Positions 25,289-34,263 of a stretch of DNA of 64,000 bases are shown here, piece by piece. Each line of letters starts with the position of its first letter. Within the stretch, counting starts at the first letter, position 1. The DNA lies in the NCBI GenBank assembly GCA_039030335.1, contig JBCCEJ010000022.1, positions 6,109 through 70,108 of the forward strand. Reading direction: 5' to 3'. The position numbers and the translations under genes were made by a program. Under the pieces are notes generated by a model. That model had not been told where the DNA came from, searched no databases, and was given only the letters and a program-made list of their open reading frames with translations. The stretch is from JBCCEJ01 sp039030335 (GTDB taxonomy: Bacteria > Pseudomonadota > Gammaproteobacteria > HK1).

Positions 25289-26545
25289 ATGCATAACGAA
25301 CCTGAAGCTCGACTGCCGATCGACGGCGAGCGATTGTTGGCGGACCTGCGCGTGTTGCGCACGTTCGGAGCGACCGGCAACGGGGTGGTGCGTCCAACAC
25401 TCTCAGAGGTCGATCTCGAGTCGCGCGAATGGCTGATGGAGCGCATGCGCGACGCGGGGCTGCGCACGCATATGGACGGCGTTTCCAACGTCTTCGGCTG
25501 TTCACCCGAACCGGGCCCGGCTCTGCTGCTCGGTTCTCACTCCGATACGCAGCCCCGCGGCGGGTGGCTGGATGGTGCACTGGGCGTCATGTATGCGCTC
25601 GAGATCGCCCGCGCCGCGCGCGAGCATCCGGACGCGCGGCGCCTCGCCATCGACGTGGTCTCCCTCGCGGACGAGGAAAGCACATTCCTCGGCTGCCTGG
25701 GTTCTCGCTCGCTGTGCGGCGTGCTCGATGAGGAAGCGCTCGCCAACGCGACCAACAAGGACGGGCGGCGCCTCGTCGAGGCACTGGCGGACGCCGGTCT
25801 GACGGAGGTGCCGCGCACGCAGCTCGACCGTCAGCGCTACATCGGCTATCTGGAAGCGCACATCGAGCAGGGCCCTTACCTGGAAGAGCTGGGCCAGCAG
25901 ATCGGGGTCGTGACTTCGATCGTCGGTATTCGGGGTGCCACGGTGACTTTCTCAGGCGAGCAGAATCACGCCGGCACGACACCGATGCATCGGCGCAAAG
26001 ACGCTGGCGTTGCGCTGTTCGAATTCGCCACTCGCCTTCGCCGGCAGTTTCAGACGCTGGCCGGGGACACCACCGTGTGGACATTCGGCAGCGCGGCGCT
26101 GGAGCCCGGCGCTGCCAGCATCATTCCTGGCTCGGCCCGCCTCACGCTGCAGTTTCGGGACCCCGAAGAAGCGCGGCTCGACCGGATGTACGCGGCCGCG
26201 GCGGAACTGGCTGACGCGATGTCGGCTGAAGGACCGGTCGGCGTCCGGATCGAGTCGAATCGGGAGCCGGTGCGTCCGACCATCATGGAGGCTGGTTTTC
26301 AGACCCACATCGCCAATGCAGCGGAGCAGCATGCTCCTGGCAACTGGCGGTATATGCCCAGCGCGGCGGGCCATGATCCGATGGTGCTGTCCCATCACCT
26401 GCCGTGCGCGATGCTGTTCATCCCGAGCATTGGCGGCATCAGCCACGACTTCGCGGAAGACAGCCACGAGCACGACATCGTAGCCGGGTGCCAGGTGCTC
26501 GCTGACGCGGCCGTGAGCATTCTGGCGGAGGCCGTCCGAGCATAG
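25289..26545 (+). CDS. M20-family Zn-dependent amidohydrolase (AllC/HyuC-like)
   Basis: 418 residues from ATG 25289 (MHNEPEARLPIDGERLL); an ATG 15 nt earlier is possible. The dinuclear-metal motifs are intact: GSHSDTQPRGGWLDGALGV, LADEESTFLGCLGSR and EQNHAGTTPMHRRKDAG. GSARLTLQFRDPEE and PSAAGHDPMVLSH also match. This is the hydantoinase/carbamoylase family, comprising allantoate amidohydrolase, ureidoglycine aminohydrolase and N-carbamoyl-L-amino-acid hydrolase. Such enzymes release ammonia and CO2 from ureido compounds. Together with the PucG-like aminotransferase and FdrA at the window's right end it fits ureide use, though the genes are 36 kb apart. Confidence 0.9.
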   Translation: MHNEPEARLPIDGERLLADLRVLRTFGATGNGVVRPTLSEVDLESREWLMERMRDAGLRTHMDGVSNVFGCSPEPGPALLLGSHSDTQPRGGWLDGALGVMYALEIARAAREHPDARRLAIDVVSLADEESTFLGCLGSRSLCGVLDEEALANATNKDGRRLVEALADAGLTEVPRTQLDRQRYIGYLEAHIEQGPYLEELGQQIGVVTSIVGIRGATVTFSGEQNHAGTTPMHRRKDAGVALFEFATRLRRQFQTLAGDTTVWTFGSAALEPGAASIIPGSARLTLQFRDPEEARLDRMYAAAAELADAMSAEGPVGVRIESNREPVRPTIMEAGFQTHIANAAEQHAPGNWRYMPSAAGHDPMVLSHHLPCAMLFIPSIGGISHDFAEDSHEHDIVAGCQVLADAAVSILAEAVRA

Positions 26546-26556
26546 CGCGGACGGGC

Positions 26557-26582
26557 GAAAACCGGCTTCGGGCCCCGTTTTC
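26557..26582. terminator. Bidirectional hairpin between convergent genes
   Basis: GAAAAC (26557-26562) pairs with GTTTTC (26577-26582) around an inner GGC/GCC and a small TTCGG-type loop. The stem ends provide an A-tract and T-tract in either direction. It lies between the M20 hydrolase stop and the PhyH stop codon. Confidence 0.6.
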
Positions 26583-27447
26583 AGGAGGTCGCGTCGATGT
26601 CGACGTGTGCCGGTTTACCTTGGACACCCTGATAGAGCACACCCTGGCGGAGCTTCATGATGCGGGCGTACTCGGCGAGCGCTGACTCGTCCATGTCCGA
26701 GCGCGCCGGCGTCTCATGTATGAAGTGTCCGTACTCGTCCGAGCCGCGCACCAGCCAGGCGCTGTCGCCTTTTGCGCCGGTCTGATAGACGTGCGGCGCG
26801 ATGTAGCGGATCGCGAGGCCGATACGGCGGTCAGCTGAGTGGTTTGGCTCCGAGGCGTGCACCGTGCGGATGTTGTGCAGGGAAATCTGTCCCGGCTCCA
26901 GGATCGCGAATTCGGCGTCGTCGTCGTCGACATCGACCATGATCTCCTGGCCGCGGCTCAGCAGATTATCTGACGCGAGTGAGTCGTGATGGGGCATCTG
27001 CGCCAGTTCGGCTCCGCCGGGGACCATCTTCATGCAGCCGCTCTCGAGCGTCGCGGGCGAGAGCGCCAGCCATGCCGTCACCACGTCTGGGCTCGACAGG
27101 CCCCAGTAGGTGGAATCCTGGTGCCAGGATACGTAGCTCGTCGAGCCCGCTTCCTTGACGAACAGGGCTACGGCCCAGCAGAGGACGTCGGGTCCGAGTA
27201 CGTCGGCCACGGCGTCCAGGATTTTGTCGTGCGAAACGAGATCGGCTACCCATCTCTGCAGCAGGTAGAGCTTCTGACCCTTTGAAAGTTCGTACCAGCC
27301 GCCGTTCTCCGCCTCATACCGTTCGAAGCACTGGCGGTAACGGGCGGCCTCCTCGACCGACATGATCGTGACCGGCCACGTGTAGCCTTTGGCTGTGTAG
27401 TTGGCTTTCTGTTCGGCACTCAGCACGCGCATTTCCTCCGGGGCCAC
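26581..27447 (-). CDS. Phytanoyl-CoA dioxygenase (PhyH) family protein
   Basis: A 288-residue protein. The start is uncertain: GTG 27447 has GAGGA close upstream, while ATG 27432 (MRVLSAEQKANY) has a GGAGG that is only 2 nt away. Iron ligands are HQD in YVSWHQDSTYWGL and the distal His in TVHASEPNHSADRRIGLAIRY. GCMKMVPGGAELAQ corresponds to the PhyH PGSH region. The substrate is unknown. It lies 19 nt downstream of nothing but is preceded on the same strand by the GMC oxidoreductase and an SDR, which suggests a three-gene oxidative pathway of dehydrogenases plus hydroxylase. Confidence 0.88.
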   Translation of the reverse strand: MAPEEMRVLSAEQKANYTAKGYTWPVTIMSVEEAARYRQCFERYEAENGGWYELSKGQKLYLLQRWVADLVSHDKILDAVADVLGPDVLCWAVALFVKEAGSTSYVSWHQDSTYWGLSSPDVVTAWLALSPATLESGCMKMVPGGAELAQMPHHDSLASDNLLSRGQEIMVDVDDDDAEFAILEPGQISLHNIRTVHASEPNHSADRRIGLAIRYIAPHVYQTGAKGDSAWLVRGSDEYGHFIHETPARSDMDESALAEYARIMKLRQGVLYQGVQGKPAHVDIDATS

Positions 27448-27466
27448 CTTCCTCGGCCGGTCCTGA

Positions 27467-29101
27467 TTACCGGTCGTTCAGCTCGACGGCGGGCAGCGGG
27501 GATTTTCCCGCGATCATGTCAGCCGCCTTTTCGCCGATCATCAGCGACGAGGCGTTGGTATTGGCGGATGGCATGGTCGGCATGATCGACGCGTCGACTA
27601 CCCGCAGCCCTTCGAGTCCGTGGACGCGAAGTTCGTGATCGACCACTGCGCCCGGGTCCGTGTCGGGCCCCATGCGGCATGTGCCCATCGGATGAAACGC
27701 GGTCGTGCCGCGCTGGCGCGCATAGTCGAGCAGTGCGTCGTCGCTCTCGATGTCATCTGCGGGGGACAGCATACCGCCGAAGTACGGGGCCAGGGCGTCG
27801 GTCTTGAACAGCCGTACCCCGAGCCGGATACCGCCGATGACGGCCCGCCGGTCGATCTCGTCTTGCAGGTAGTTCGGCTGGATGGCCGGCTTCGTATGCG
27901 GACTTGCGTCACGGCAGCGCACGTAGCCCGTGCTCTCGGGGCGCTGCTGCCAGACGGCGATCGTCATGCCCGGCTCGTCGTCCAGCTGCGACTGTACGCC
28001 CTCTTTGTAGCTCGCCGGCGTGAACGTCATCTGCAGATCGCCGAATTCGAGGCTCTCGTCGGACTTCCAGAAGCACGCTACCAGCGTCGGTTGCAGCGTC
28101 AGAATGCCCTTGCCGGCGACAAAGTACTTCGCGACCTCCCACGCGAGGGACAGCCCGCGCGCGCGCTCATTGATCGTCCAGACGTCTTTGGCTCTGGCGG
28201 TCAGCCTGATCGGATAGTGGTCCCGCAGATTCTCGCCAACGCCGGCGAGCTCGTGATGCAACGGCACGCCGATATCCTGAAGCACGCTGCCCGGCCCGAC
28301 GCCCGAGAGCTGCAACAGCTGCGGCGAGTTGAAGCTGCCACCGCAAAGCACGACCTCGCGCCGCGCGCGCACGATGTGCTCCTCGCCGCCGCGCAGGTAT
28401 TTGATGCCGACGGCCCGTTTGCCTTCGAACAGGACCTGAGAGGCGAGCGCGCCGGTGCGCACATCCAGATTTTTCTGCTCCATGACCGGGTGCAGGTAGG
28501 CCCGCGCGGAGCTGACGCGCCGGCCCTGGTGAATGCTGCGCTGGAAGAAACCGACGCCTTCCTGGGTCGCGCCGTTGTAGTCGGGATTACGAGGTATGCC
28601 CGCGCCGACCGCCCCGTCCATGAATGCATCACACAGCGGATGTTGCCACTCCAGATCTTCGATGACGTAGCGGCCATCACGGCCGCGGAAGGTGTCGTCA
28701 CCAGCGCCGATGCGCCGTTCGTTGCGCTTGAAGTAGGGCAATACCTCGGCGTATGACCAGCCGCGGTTGCCCATCTGGGCCCAGACGTCGAAGTCCATGC
28801 GCTGGCCGCGATTGTAGATATGACCGTTGATGGAGCTGGATCCGCCGAGGGTCTTGCCGCGCGGCTGGGCGATGCGGCGCCCCGCTGTGCCTTCGCTCGG
28901 TTCCGTCTCATAGAGCCAGTTGACCTTCGGGTTGACCAGGGTCTTCATGAAACCGGCGGGGATGTGGATGAACGGATTGCGGTCGGGCGGGCCGGCCTCC
29001 AGCACGCAGAGTGTTACCGAACGATCCTGGCACAAGCGGTGGGCCAGCACGGAGCCGGCGGAGCCGGATCCCACGATGACGTAGTCGAACTCGTCTGCCA
29101 C
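27467..29101 (-). CDS. GMC-family flavin oxidoreductase (choline dehydrogenase-like)
   Basis: A 544-residue protein starting at GTG 29101. The FAD-binding motif FDYVIVGSGSAGSVLAHRL is at the N-terminus. RIAQPRGKTLGGSSSINGHIYNRGQ is GMC signature 1, GGSFNSPQLLQLSGVGPGS is signature 2, and FHPMGTCRMG and TMPSANTNASSLMIGEKAAD are C-terminal active-site regions with the catalytic His. GMC enzymes oxidise primary or secondary alcohols to carbonyls. The nearest family is choline or polyethylene-glycol dehydrogenase-like, but the substrate is open. It lies between an SDR gene (upstream) and a PhyH gene (20 nt downstream) on the same strand. Confidence 0.93.
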   Translation of the reverse strand: MADEFDYVIVGSGSAGSVLAHRLCQDRSVTLCVLEAGPPDRNPFIHIPAGFMKTLVNPKVNWLYETEPSEGTAGRRIAQPRGKTLGGSSSINGHIYNRGQRMDFDVWAQMGNRGWSYAEVLPYFKRNERRIGAGDDTFRGRDGRYVIEDLEWQHPLCDAFMDGAVGAGIPRNPDYNGATQEGVGFFQRSIHQGRRVSSARAYLHPVMEQKNLDVRTGALASQVLFEGKRAVGIKYLRGGEEHIVRARREVVLCGGSFNSPQLLQLSGVGPGSVLQDIGVPLHHELAGVGENLRDHYPIRLTARAKDVWTINERARGLSLAWEVAKYFVAGKGILTLQPTLVACFWKSDESLEFGDLQMTFTPASYKEGVQSQLDDEPGMTIAVWQQRPESTGYVRCRDASPHTKPAIQPNYLQDEIDRRAVIGGIRLGVRLFKTDALAPYFGGMLSPADDIESDDALLDYARQRGTTAFHPMGTCRMGPDTDPGAVVDHELRVHGLEGLRVVDASIMPTMPSANTNASSLMIGEKAADMIAGKSPLPAVELNDR

Positions 29102-29188
29102 GTTGCTAACTCTCGTGTTCCGTTGGTGGTCTGGTCGGCTGCCTGGACAGCGCCTCGCTGGCGGCCGCGGCCGCCTCCCCTGGCGTGT

Positions 29189-29947
29189 TCACCCGCGGCC
29201 GATAAACGGCATTTTGGTCGCCATGACGGTCATGAACTGCACGTTTGCGTCCAACGGCAGATTGGCCATGTACACCAGCGCGTTCGCAACATGTTCGACG
29301 TCCATGCGTGGTTCCACCTGCATCGAACCGTCCGCCTGCGGGACGCCAGCAGTCATGCGCTCGGTCATCTCGGTGACCGCGTTGCCGATGTCGATCTGAC
29401 TGCTCGCAATGTCGTAGGCGCGGCCGTCCAGAGAGATCGATCGCGTGAGTCCGGTAATGGCGTGTTTGGTCGATGTGTAAGGTGCAGAGAACGGGCGCGG
29501 CACGTGCGCGGAGATCGAACCGTTGTTGATGATGCGTCCGCCGCGCGGGTCCTGGTCCTTCATGATGCGGAAGGCTTCCTGCGTGCACAGGAAGGCCCCG
29601 GTCAGATTGACGTCCACTACCTGTTTCCACTGCTCCAGCGTCAAATCCTCGAGCGGCATCGCGGGTGTGCCCAGACCGGCATTGTTGAACACCATGTCAA
29701 GACGCCCGAAGGCCGCCGTAGTGGCCTTGAACAGTGCCTTTATCGACGCCGGATCGGCCACATCGGTGGCAACTGCCAGCATCCGCTCGCCCGCGTCCCC
29801 AGCTTGTTCCAACGTCTTGTCCAGCGCATCCTGCCGGCGCCCGGCAACGGTGATGTGCCAGCCGTCGCGAGCGAGAGCGAGCGCGCCAGCCCGGCCGATA
29901 CCCGATCCGCCGCCAGTGATGATCCCTACGCGCTTGGACGCCCCCAT
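29189..29947 (-). CDS. Short-chain dehydrogenase/reductase
   Basis: A 252-residue classical SDR. It has ITGGGSGIGRAGALALARDGW (nucleotide binding, residues about 9-29), AGRRQDALDKT (Arg after the second strand favours NADP(H)), VFNNAGLGTPA, INNGSISAH with the catalytic Ser, and YTSTKHAITGLT with the Tyr-x3-Lys pair. It is the first gene of a same-strand set with the GMC oxidoreductase and a PhyH enzyme. It is divergent from rapA, and the intergenic space upstream should contain both promoters. Confidence 0.92.
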   Translation of the reverse strand: MGASKRVGIITGGGSGIGRAGALALARDGWHITVAGRRQDALDKTLEQAGDAGERMLAVATDVADPASIKALFKATTAAFGRLDMVFNNAGLGTPAMPLEDLTLEQWKQVVDVNLTGAFLCTQEAFRIMKDQDPRGGRIINNGSISAHVPRPFSAPYTSTKHAITGLTRSISLDGRAYDIASSQIDIGNAVTEMTERMTAGVPQADGSMQVEPRMDVEHVANALVYMANLPLDANVQFMTVMATKMPFIGRG

Positions 29948-30139
29948 GGGTGGTTCTCCTCGTGTGTTGCGTGATCAGCCGGGCTCGCCAACAGGTTGCG
30001 GCCGGCCGCTATCCGTCATCAGCTGTCCAGACAGCCCGTCAGGCGGCTGGCAGCACGATGCCCGGTTGCTCAAAGACGCACGATCCAGGGTCGATACGAC
30101 TGGAACTCAAAGCGGAGCAGTCTACTCTTCCTGCTAGGC

Positions 30140-33004
30140 GTGCTGCATCAAACCGAGGAAGGCTTCATCGACAGTTCATTTTCTCCCGGCCAGCGCTGGG
30201 TCAGTAACGCCGAGCCGGAACTGGGACTGGGGCTCGTCGAGACGCGCAGCGAGCGGGAAGTCACGCTGCAGTTTCCCGCCATCGGCGAACAGCGGACCTA
30301 CAGCATCCACAACGCGCCGTTGACGCGCGTCACCTACGCCGTGGGCGACCGCATTCGCCACCAGTCGGGATTCTCGCTACTGGTCATCGACCGTGAGCTG
30401 CACGCCGGGCAGATGTTCTATCAGGCGGCGATCGAGGGCAGTGAACCGGTGATCGTCCCGGAGCGCGATCTCGACAGCTTCTTTCAGCTGCGAAAAGCCA
30501 ACGACCGCCTGCTGACTGGCCAGCTCGACCGCAACCGGCTGTTCGAACTGCGCACCGAAAGTCTGCTGCATCATCACCGTCACCACGCGAGCCCGGTACT
30601 CGGTCTGTTGGGCGCGCGGGCGCAGTTGCTTCCCCATCAGCTCTACATCGCGTCTGAAGTCGCCAAACGCCACGCTCCGCGTGTGCTGTTGGCCGATGAG
30701 GTGGGGCTCGGCAAAACCATCGAGGCGGGGCTGATCATGCATCAGCTCTTGATCTCGGGGCGCGCGCGGCGGGTGTTGATCGCGGTTCCAGAAACGCTCG
30801 TGCATCAGTGGCTGGTCGAGATGCTGCGGCGGTTCAACCTGCTGTTCACGGTGATGGACGAAGAGCGCTTCGAAGCGCTCGGCGAGGATGGCAGCAATCC
30901 GTTTGAAGCCGCCCAGCTGGTTCTGACCACATTACCGCTGCTGGTAGACCCCGCCATGCAGGCGGCGGCTCTGGAAGCCGGCTTCGATCTGCTGATCGTC
31001 GATGAGGCGCATCACCTGACCTGGTCCGAAGACGGCGCGTCCGAAGAGTTCGAACTCGTGGTGGAACTGGCCGGCGCGGTACCGGGTGTGTTGCTCCTGA
31101 CCGGAACGCCGGAACAGCTTGGCGTCGAAGGGCACTTTGCGCGCCTGCGCATTCTGGACCCCGCCCGCTATCACGACCTCGACACGTTTCTGGCTGAAGA
31201 AGCCGGCTTCGAGACGGTCAGCGATCTCATCGAGCTGCTGGCCGAGCCGTTGACCCTCATCGACGACGAAGTCGCGGCGCAGGTGGAACTGCACCTGGGG
31301 GACGATTGGGGCGATGCGCTGCTCGCGACCGCCGACGATCCGGAGGCCTCGGTCCGCGCACAGGTGATCGATCAGCTGCTGGACCGGCATGGGACTGGCC
31401 GGGTGCTGTTTCGCAACGTCCGCGAATCGGTCGGCGGCTTCCCGGCTCGTCAGCTGCAGTCGCATCCGTTGCCGGCACCTGACCCGTACGTCTCGGGCGC
31501 GCAGGACGCCAGTGTCATCGCCTTGCTGCGCCCGGAGAATCTGCTCGGCGAGGACTGGTTGCGTCACGATCCGCGAGTTGCCTGGCTGGAGCAGTGGCTG
31601 GTTGCGCACCGTGCCGATCGCGCGTTGCTGATCTGCGCCAGCGCCACGACCGCCCGTATGCTCGAAGAGCATTTGCGCACGCGGTGCGCGGTGCGCTCGG
31701 GGGTCTTCCACGAAGGGATGTCACTGCTCGCGCGCGACCGCGCGGCGGCCTATTTCGCCCAGACCGAAGAGCCGGCGCAAATTCTCGTGTGTTCAGAGAT
31801 CGGCAGCGAAGGGCGCAACTTTCAGTTCGCCTCGCACCTCATCCTGTTCGACCTGCCGCTCAACCCTGACCTGCTCGAGCAGCGCATCGGCCGGCTCGAC
31901 CGCATCGGTCAGATGAACACCATCGCCATCCACGTGCCGTACTACGAAGACACCGCGATGGCACGCCTGCTGCAGTGGTATCACGATGCCCTGAACGCGT
32001 TCGAAGTATCGAGTCCGGTGGCGTCACGGGTACTCGAGGATGTGCGAGACAGCCTGCTCGGGGTGCTACGCCAGAGCGATGCGGCCGATGAGGCAGCCTT
32101 GATGGAGCGCAGCCGCGAACTGCATGCCGACGCGCTCGCCGTGCATCAACGCGGCCGCAACCGGCTGCTGGATATGAATTCCTGTCGCCCCCACCGCGCT
32201 GACGAGATCGTCGCGAACGTCACCTCCGCGGCGCGCGAGGCAGAGCTGTTCGCGTTCATGCAGCGGGTGTTCGACGCGTTTGGCATCGAGCATGAACAGA
32301 ACACCGATGAGAGTGTCGTGCTGCGCCCCGGCGAACACATGCTGGCTGACAACTTTCCGTCGCTTCCCGAAGACGGCGCCAAAGCGACATTTCGCCGTCA
32401 CCACGCCCTGCAACGCGAAGATCTGCTGTTCCTGACATGGGAGCACCCGATGGTGAGCGGCGCGATGGACCTGCTGCTCGGCACGGAACTCGGCTCCGCT
32501 GCGCTTTGTACGATCAAACTGCCGCCGCTGCCGCCGAGTTCGCTACTGCTCGAGTGCATCTTCGTGCTCCGAACTCAGGCGCCGCCCGATCTGCAGGTAC
32601 AGCGGTTCATCACCGGACCGGCGGTGCGGCTCCTGCTCGATGAGCAAGGCCGCGACCTCGGTGCACGCATCACGCGAACGCGGCTGAACGGTATCGCCCG
32701 AGGCGTGCCGACCGCCATGGCGCAAGACGTCATCAAACACGCACGGCAGCGGATCGAGAGTCTGTTGAAGCACGCCGAGGGGATCGCCGCTGAGCGTAGC
32801 CTGCCTCTGGTGCGCGCGGCGGTAGCCAAGGTCGAGGAAGTGCAGACCGCCGAGCTGGAACGCCTCGCCGCGCTGGCCGAGTGCAACCCGAACATCCGCG
32901 AGGAAGAGCTGCACGCCGTCGTCCACCAGACCGAAGCACTCATCGACCACATGGAGCGCGTGGAACTCGAGCTGGATGCGGTGCGCCTGGTTGTTGCAAC
33001 CTGA
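30140..33004 (+). CDS. rapA: RNA polymerase-associated ATPase RapA (SNF2 family)
   Basis: About 954 residues, close to E. coli RapA. Order: the N-terminal tandem domains beginning FSPGQRWVSNAEPELGLGLV, DEVGLGKTIEAGLI (Walker A), VPETLVHQWLVEMLRRFNLLF, DEAHHLTWSEDGASEEFE (Walker B), LTGTPEQLGVEGHFARLRILDP, CSEIGSEGRNFQFASHLILFDLP, LLEQRIGRLDRIGQ and the long RapA-specific C-terminus with NPNIREEEL. RapA recycles RNA polymerase after termination. The start is unclear: no ATG lies in frame, the GTG at 30140 is given as the nearest conventional codon, and homology plus a GAGGAAGG at 30155-30162 point to an ATC at 30167. Confidence 0.92.
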   Translation: MLHQTEEGFIDSSFSPGQRWVSNAEPELGLGLVETRSEREVTLQFPAIGEQRTYSIHNAPLTRVTYAVGDRIRHQSGFSLLVIDRELHAGQMFYQAAIEGSEPVIVPERDLDSFFQLRKANDRLLTGQLDRNRLFELRTESLLHHHRHHASPVLGLLGARAQLLPHQLYIASEVAKRHAPRVLLADEVGLGKTIEAGLIMHQLLISGRARRVLIAVPETLVHQWLVEMLRRFNLLFTVMDEERFEALGEDGSNPFEAAQLVLTTLPLLVDPAMQAAALEAGFDLLIVDEAHHLTWSEDGASEEFELVVELAGAVPGVLLLTGTPEQLGVEGHFARLRILDPARYHDLDTFLAEEAGFETVSDLIELLAEPLTLIDDEVAAQVELHLGDDWGDALLATADDPEASVRAQVIDQLLDRHGTGRVLFRNVRESVGGFPARQLQSHPLPAPDPYVSGAQDASVIALLRPENLLGEDWLRHDPRVAWLEQWLVAHRADRALLICASATTARMLEEHLRTRCAVRSGVFHEGMSLLARDRAAAYFAQTEEPAQILVCSEIGSEGRNFQFASHLILFDLPLNPDLLEQRIGRLDRIGQMNTIAIHVPYYEDTAMARLLQWYHDALNAFEVSSPVASRVLEDVRDSLLGVLRQSDAADEAALMERSRELHADALAVHQRGRNRLLDMNSCRPHRADEIVANVTSAAREAELFAFMQRVFDAFGIEHEQNTDESVVLRPGEHMLADNFPSLPEDGAKATFRRHHALQREDLLFLTWEHPMVSGAMDLLLGTELGSAALCTIKLPPLPPSSLLLECIFVLRTQAPPDLQVQRFITGPAVRLLLDEQGRDLGARITRTRLNGIARGVPTAMAQDVIKHARQRIESLLKHAEGIAAERSLPLVRAAVAKVEEVQTAELERLAALAECNPNIREEELHAVVHQTEALIDHMERVELELDAVRLVVAT

Positions 33005-33049
33005 CGCAGGTGCGCTTCGCGGAGCTTCTGATGGCGCGGACGATGAAGG

Positions 33050-34015
33050 TCAGCGGTCGAGCAAGGCGATGGCGTCGGCGAGGACGGCGTCTGCGAGCAT
33101 GTCCAGTTGGTTCAGGTCGCGCCGCGCCTTCAGCCGGCGCATCGGTGCCGCCGAAGCGAGCTGGCTGAACAGCGAAAAATCGGCCGCGCGCATGACGCGG
33201 TTCAGCAGGTACGGCGCGTAGGCGTTGCCGACCAGATGCCGCAACGCTTCAGGTTCGCCGACGGCCTCTACGCTGGCTCCATCCACATCGGTCGGCTCAC
33301 CGATATAGATCGCACCGAGCGGACACGGTGCGGCCTCGAAGGTGGCGTCATGTTCGAGCTGCAGGTACTGCTTGTCGAAAGTGGCATGCCGCGGGACCAG
33401 CGCCGGCAGCGATCGTGCGTCGCCGAACAGTGCTGCACCCGACTCCGGCCACAAGTTGACGCGGGGATAGCCGGGCGTCACCCACGGCACGCCGTCGATG
33501 AACTGCACGACGCAGATGTCGTCGCTGAGTACCGGACAGCCGCGTTGATTGAGCGCCGCGGCCAGCGTCGATTTACCTGCGCTGGCCGCGCCCGCGAATG
33601 CCACGGCACGGTCACCTATCCGCACGACGCTTGCGTGCAGCGGGCTCGCGCCGTCCAGGCGCAGCCATAAGCCCGCGATGGGACCCATGAAATACGTGCA
33701 GGCGTTGGCGAGCGTTAACGGTTCAGGCCAACTCGCGTCCACGGTACGTCGCAGGCCGTCCGACGCGAATGCCGTACCGTCCGCGTAGCGGTGCCAGTAC
33801 CGCGACGTCGCCGCGTCGTGCCAGAGGCGCAGGCCCTCATCGGGATGCGCCGTCGCGTGCAGGAGCTTTGCGTCGGACGGTGGCGTCTGCGGCGGTCGCC
33901 CCAGTCTGACCATGACCGGCTCCGGGTGGGCACTGCCGCCCCCCGGTTCGGCCGACAGGCCCGGGAGCGCTACGCTGGCTCGCAGGTGTAATCCGTATGG
34001 CCGATAAGTGAACAT
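33050..34015 (-). CDS. HprK-like kinase of a lasso-peptide cluster
   Basis: A 321-residue protein starting MFTYRPYGLHLRASVALPGL. The C-terminal half is an HPr kinase/phosphorylase-type domain: LHASVV (residues 126-131), P-loop GAASAGKST (142-150) and LSDDICVVQ (164-171) with the acidic pair expected near the nucleotide. The N-terminal half is variable, as in lasso-associated kinases. Known homologues (ThcoK, PadeK) phosphorylate the side chain of the precursor's C-terminal serine. Here the precursor gene lies 61 nt upstream on the same strand and its last residue is Ser58, so the same reaction is predicted. It is the last gene of the cluster; rapA converges on it. Confidence 0.85.
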   Translation of the reverse strand: MFTYRPYGLHLRASVALPGLSAEPGGGSAHPEPVMVRLGRPPQTPPSDAKLLHATAHPDEGLRLWHDAATSRYWHRYADGTAFASDGLRRTVDASWPEPLTLANACTYFMGPIAGLWLRLDGASPLHASVVRIGDRAVAFAGAASAGKSTLAAALNQRGCPVLSDDICVVQFIDGVPWVTPGYPRVNLWPESGAALFGDARSLPALVPRHATFDKQYLQLEHDATFEAAPCPLGAIYIGEPTDVDGASVEAVGEPEALRHLVGNAYAPYLLNRVMRAADFSLFSQLASAAPMRRLKARRDLNQLDMLADAVLADAIALLDR

Positions 34016-34076
34016 CTGGGGCGGCGGGTGCGCCTGCGCGGGGTTAGCCCGGGCCGGTGTCGCGCGGCGAGGCGCG

Positions 34077-34253
34077 TCAGGACGTCCGACAGCCGGGATA
34101 GGTGGGCACCGCGATGCAGAAGTCGGTGTCGTTGGCCGGATTGCCAGCGTTGCCGCCCGACCTGGTCAGCTCCTCGACCGTGCCGTAAACGCGGAACACG
34201 GGTTTACGGTAGGGCTGCTTAGCTGACTCGTTGGATTGGGTGCTCTTGGTCAT
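34077..34253 (-). CDS. Lasso-type RiPP precursor peptide (A gene)
   Basis: A 58-residue peptide, ATG 34253 to TGA 34077-34079. Residues 15-30 (YRKPVFRVYGTVEELT) carry the lasso leader consensus Y-x2-P ... G-x5-T exactly spaced: Tyr15, Pro18, Gly24, Thr30. If Thr30 is at -2, the core is residues 32-58, starting SGGNAGNPAND and ending YPGCRTS. It contains Cys46 and Cys55 and a C-terminal Ser58. No Asp or Glu lies at core positions 7-9 under this register; Asp42 would be position 9 only if cleavage occurs after Gly33. It is encoded 10 nt after the cyclase gene and before the kinase. Confidence 0.85.
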   Translation of the reverse strand: MTKSTQSNESAKQPYRKPVFRVYGTVEELTRSGGNAGNPANDTDFCIAVPTYPGCRTS

Positions 34254-34263
34254 GCCATTTATC

